Shown: piece after piece, positions 5,845-6,155 of the stretch
Position numbering within the stretch: position 1 is the first letter of the stretch
How the letters are laid out: every line of letters begins with the position of its first letter
NCBI GenBank assembly: GCA_012032975.1
Contig: JAAUPU010000203.1
Location: 1-6,155 of the forward strand
Length of the DNA: 6,155 nt
From: Caldilineaceae bacterium
Lineage (GTDB): Bacteria; Chloroflexota; Anaerolineae; Caldilineales; Caldilineaceae
Direction of reading: 5' to 3'
The notes under the pieces: generated by a model
Told to the model about the DNA's origin: nothing
What the model saw: only the letters and a program-made list of their open reading frames with translations
Databases searched by the model: none
Position numbers and translations under genes: made by a program

Positions 5845-6155
5845 CAACCTGCTCCGCGTCCGCTCCGGGTCGCCCAATCCCCGCCGCTCAACCAACCCGG
5901 CCATCGACTCCCACCCACATTTTCAACACCTTTCGCGCCAGCGTTTGTCCTGTCCTCCGCAACATGGCTGGTTCAACTCTATCGACTGGCGCTGCTTGGC
6001 TTGTTGCTGGTTGGGCTAGGTCTGCGTCTGTGGCTGCTCACCGCGTTTCCACTGCGCGAGGATGAAGCCATCTACAGCGTGTGGGCGCTCCACATTTTGC
6101 ACGGCGACCGCTGCTCCGTCTCGACATGGCCGGACAAACCACCGACTCTTCTCTG
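5836..6155 (+). CDS. GT39/PMT-like membrane glycosyltransferase, N-terminal part, cut by the right edge
   Basis: From GTG 5836 the frame is open for 106 codons to the window end. The GTG is the only usual start between the in-frame TAG at 5830 and the first membrane helix, but no Shine-Dalgarno site is visible, so translation may depend on coupling to the GT2 gene. Residues 1-44 form a Pro-rich cytoplasmic tail. A hydrophobic helix follows (about 46-70, LYRLALLGLLLVGLGLRLWL). After it comes FPLREDEAIYSVWALHILHGD, where D76-E77 matches the conserved Asp-Glu in the first periplasmic loop of PMT/ArnT-type enzymes, and then PDKPP, the family's DKPP motif. These enzymes transfer sugars from polyprenyl phosphates to proteins, lipids or glycans outside the membrane. 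The stretch between HGD and PDKPP (6109-6129) and the last bases fit the family poorly and may hold further one-base indels. The remaining roughly 400 or more residues lie outside the window. Confidence 0.7.
   Translation, partial: MAIQPAPRPLRVAQSPPLNQPGHRLPPTFSTPFAPAFVLSSATWLVQLYRLALLGLLLVGLGLRLWLLTAFPLREDEAIYSVWALHILHGDRCSVSTWPDKPPTLL

Noticed and set aside
1..6155. CRISPR array, tRNA or rRNA genes, prophage or toxin-antitoxin genes
   Set aside because: No regularly spaced repeats, cloverleaf-like sequence, rRNA-like stretch or matching protein families were seen on either strand.

Overview
The window is bacterial DNA, fairly GC-rich and densely coded, with two divergently transcribed gene groups around a 444-base noncoding region. 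No RNA gene, CRISPR array or transposase is visible. The gene content (a PdtaS/PdtaR-type histidine kinase with an ANTAR response regulator, a long-form RraA-like aldolase beside an enolase-superfamily dehydratase, and a dolichyl-phosphate-mannose-synthase-like GT2) suggests an environmental Chloroflexota member, possibly Anaerolineae/Caldilineae. Actinobacteria are an alternative. This placement is inference from gene families only.

Left half (1-2320, minus strand; transcription runs from 2320 towards 1): an enolase-superfamily sugar-acid dehydratase or racemase, then a RimJ/RimL-type GNAT acetyltransferase whose start overlaps the dehydratase end, then an RraA/HMG-aldolase-family protein that runs off the left edge. 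Dehydratase plus class II aldolase-like protein suggests catabolism of a sugar acid or hydroxy-acid: dehydration to a 2-keto acid, then aldol cleavage or decarboxylation. The exact substrate cannot be read from the sequence.

Centre (2321-2764): a divergent control region with one candidate promoter for each direction and an 18-bp perfect inverted repeat built from CGCGAAG octamers just before the kinase.

Right half (2765-6155, plus strand): a cytoplasmic sensor histidine kinase (HisKA_2 type, with His, N, G1 and G2 boxes), a 162-base spacer with short repeats, an ANTAR response regulator, a GT2 glycosyltransferase 15 bases later, and 18 bases later the start of a GT39/PMT-like membrane glycosyltransferase cut by the right edge. 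The order implies a phosphorelay that controls RNA antitermination, linked to polyprenyl-phosphate-sugar synthesis and its use at the membrane.

A strong pattern crosses the window. The dehydratase, the kinase, the regulator (three sites), the GT2 and probably the GT39 each carry one-base indels, and correcting them restores textbook family motifs. This looks like consensus sequencing error rather than gene decay, so the true proteins are best read through the indels. No clearly new system is evident; the most interesting parts are the ANTAR phosphorelay/glycosyltransferase linkage and the structured noncoding segments near it.
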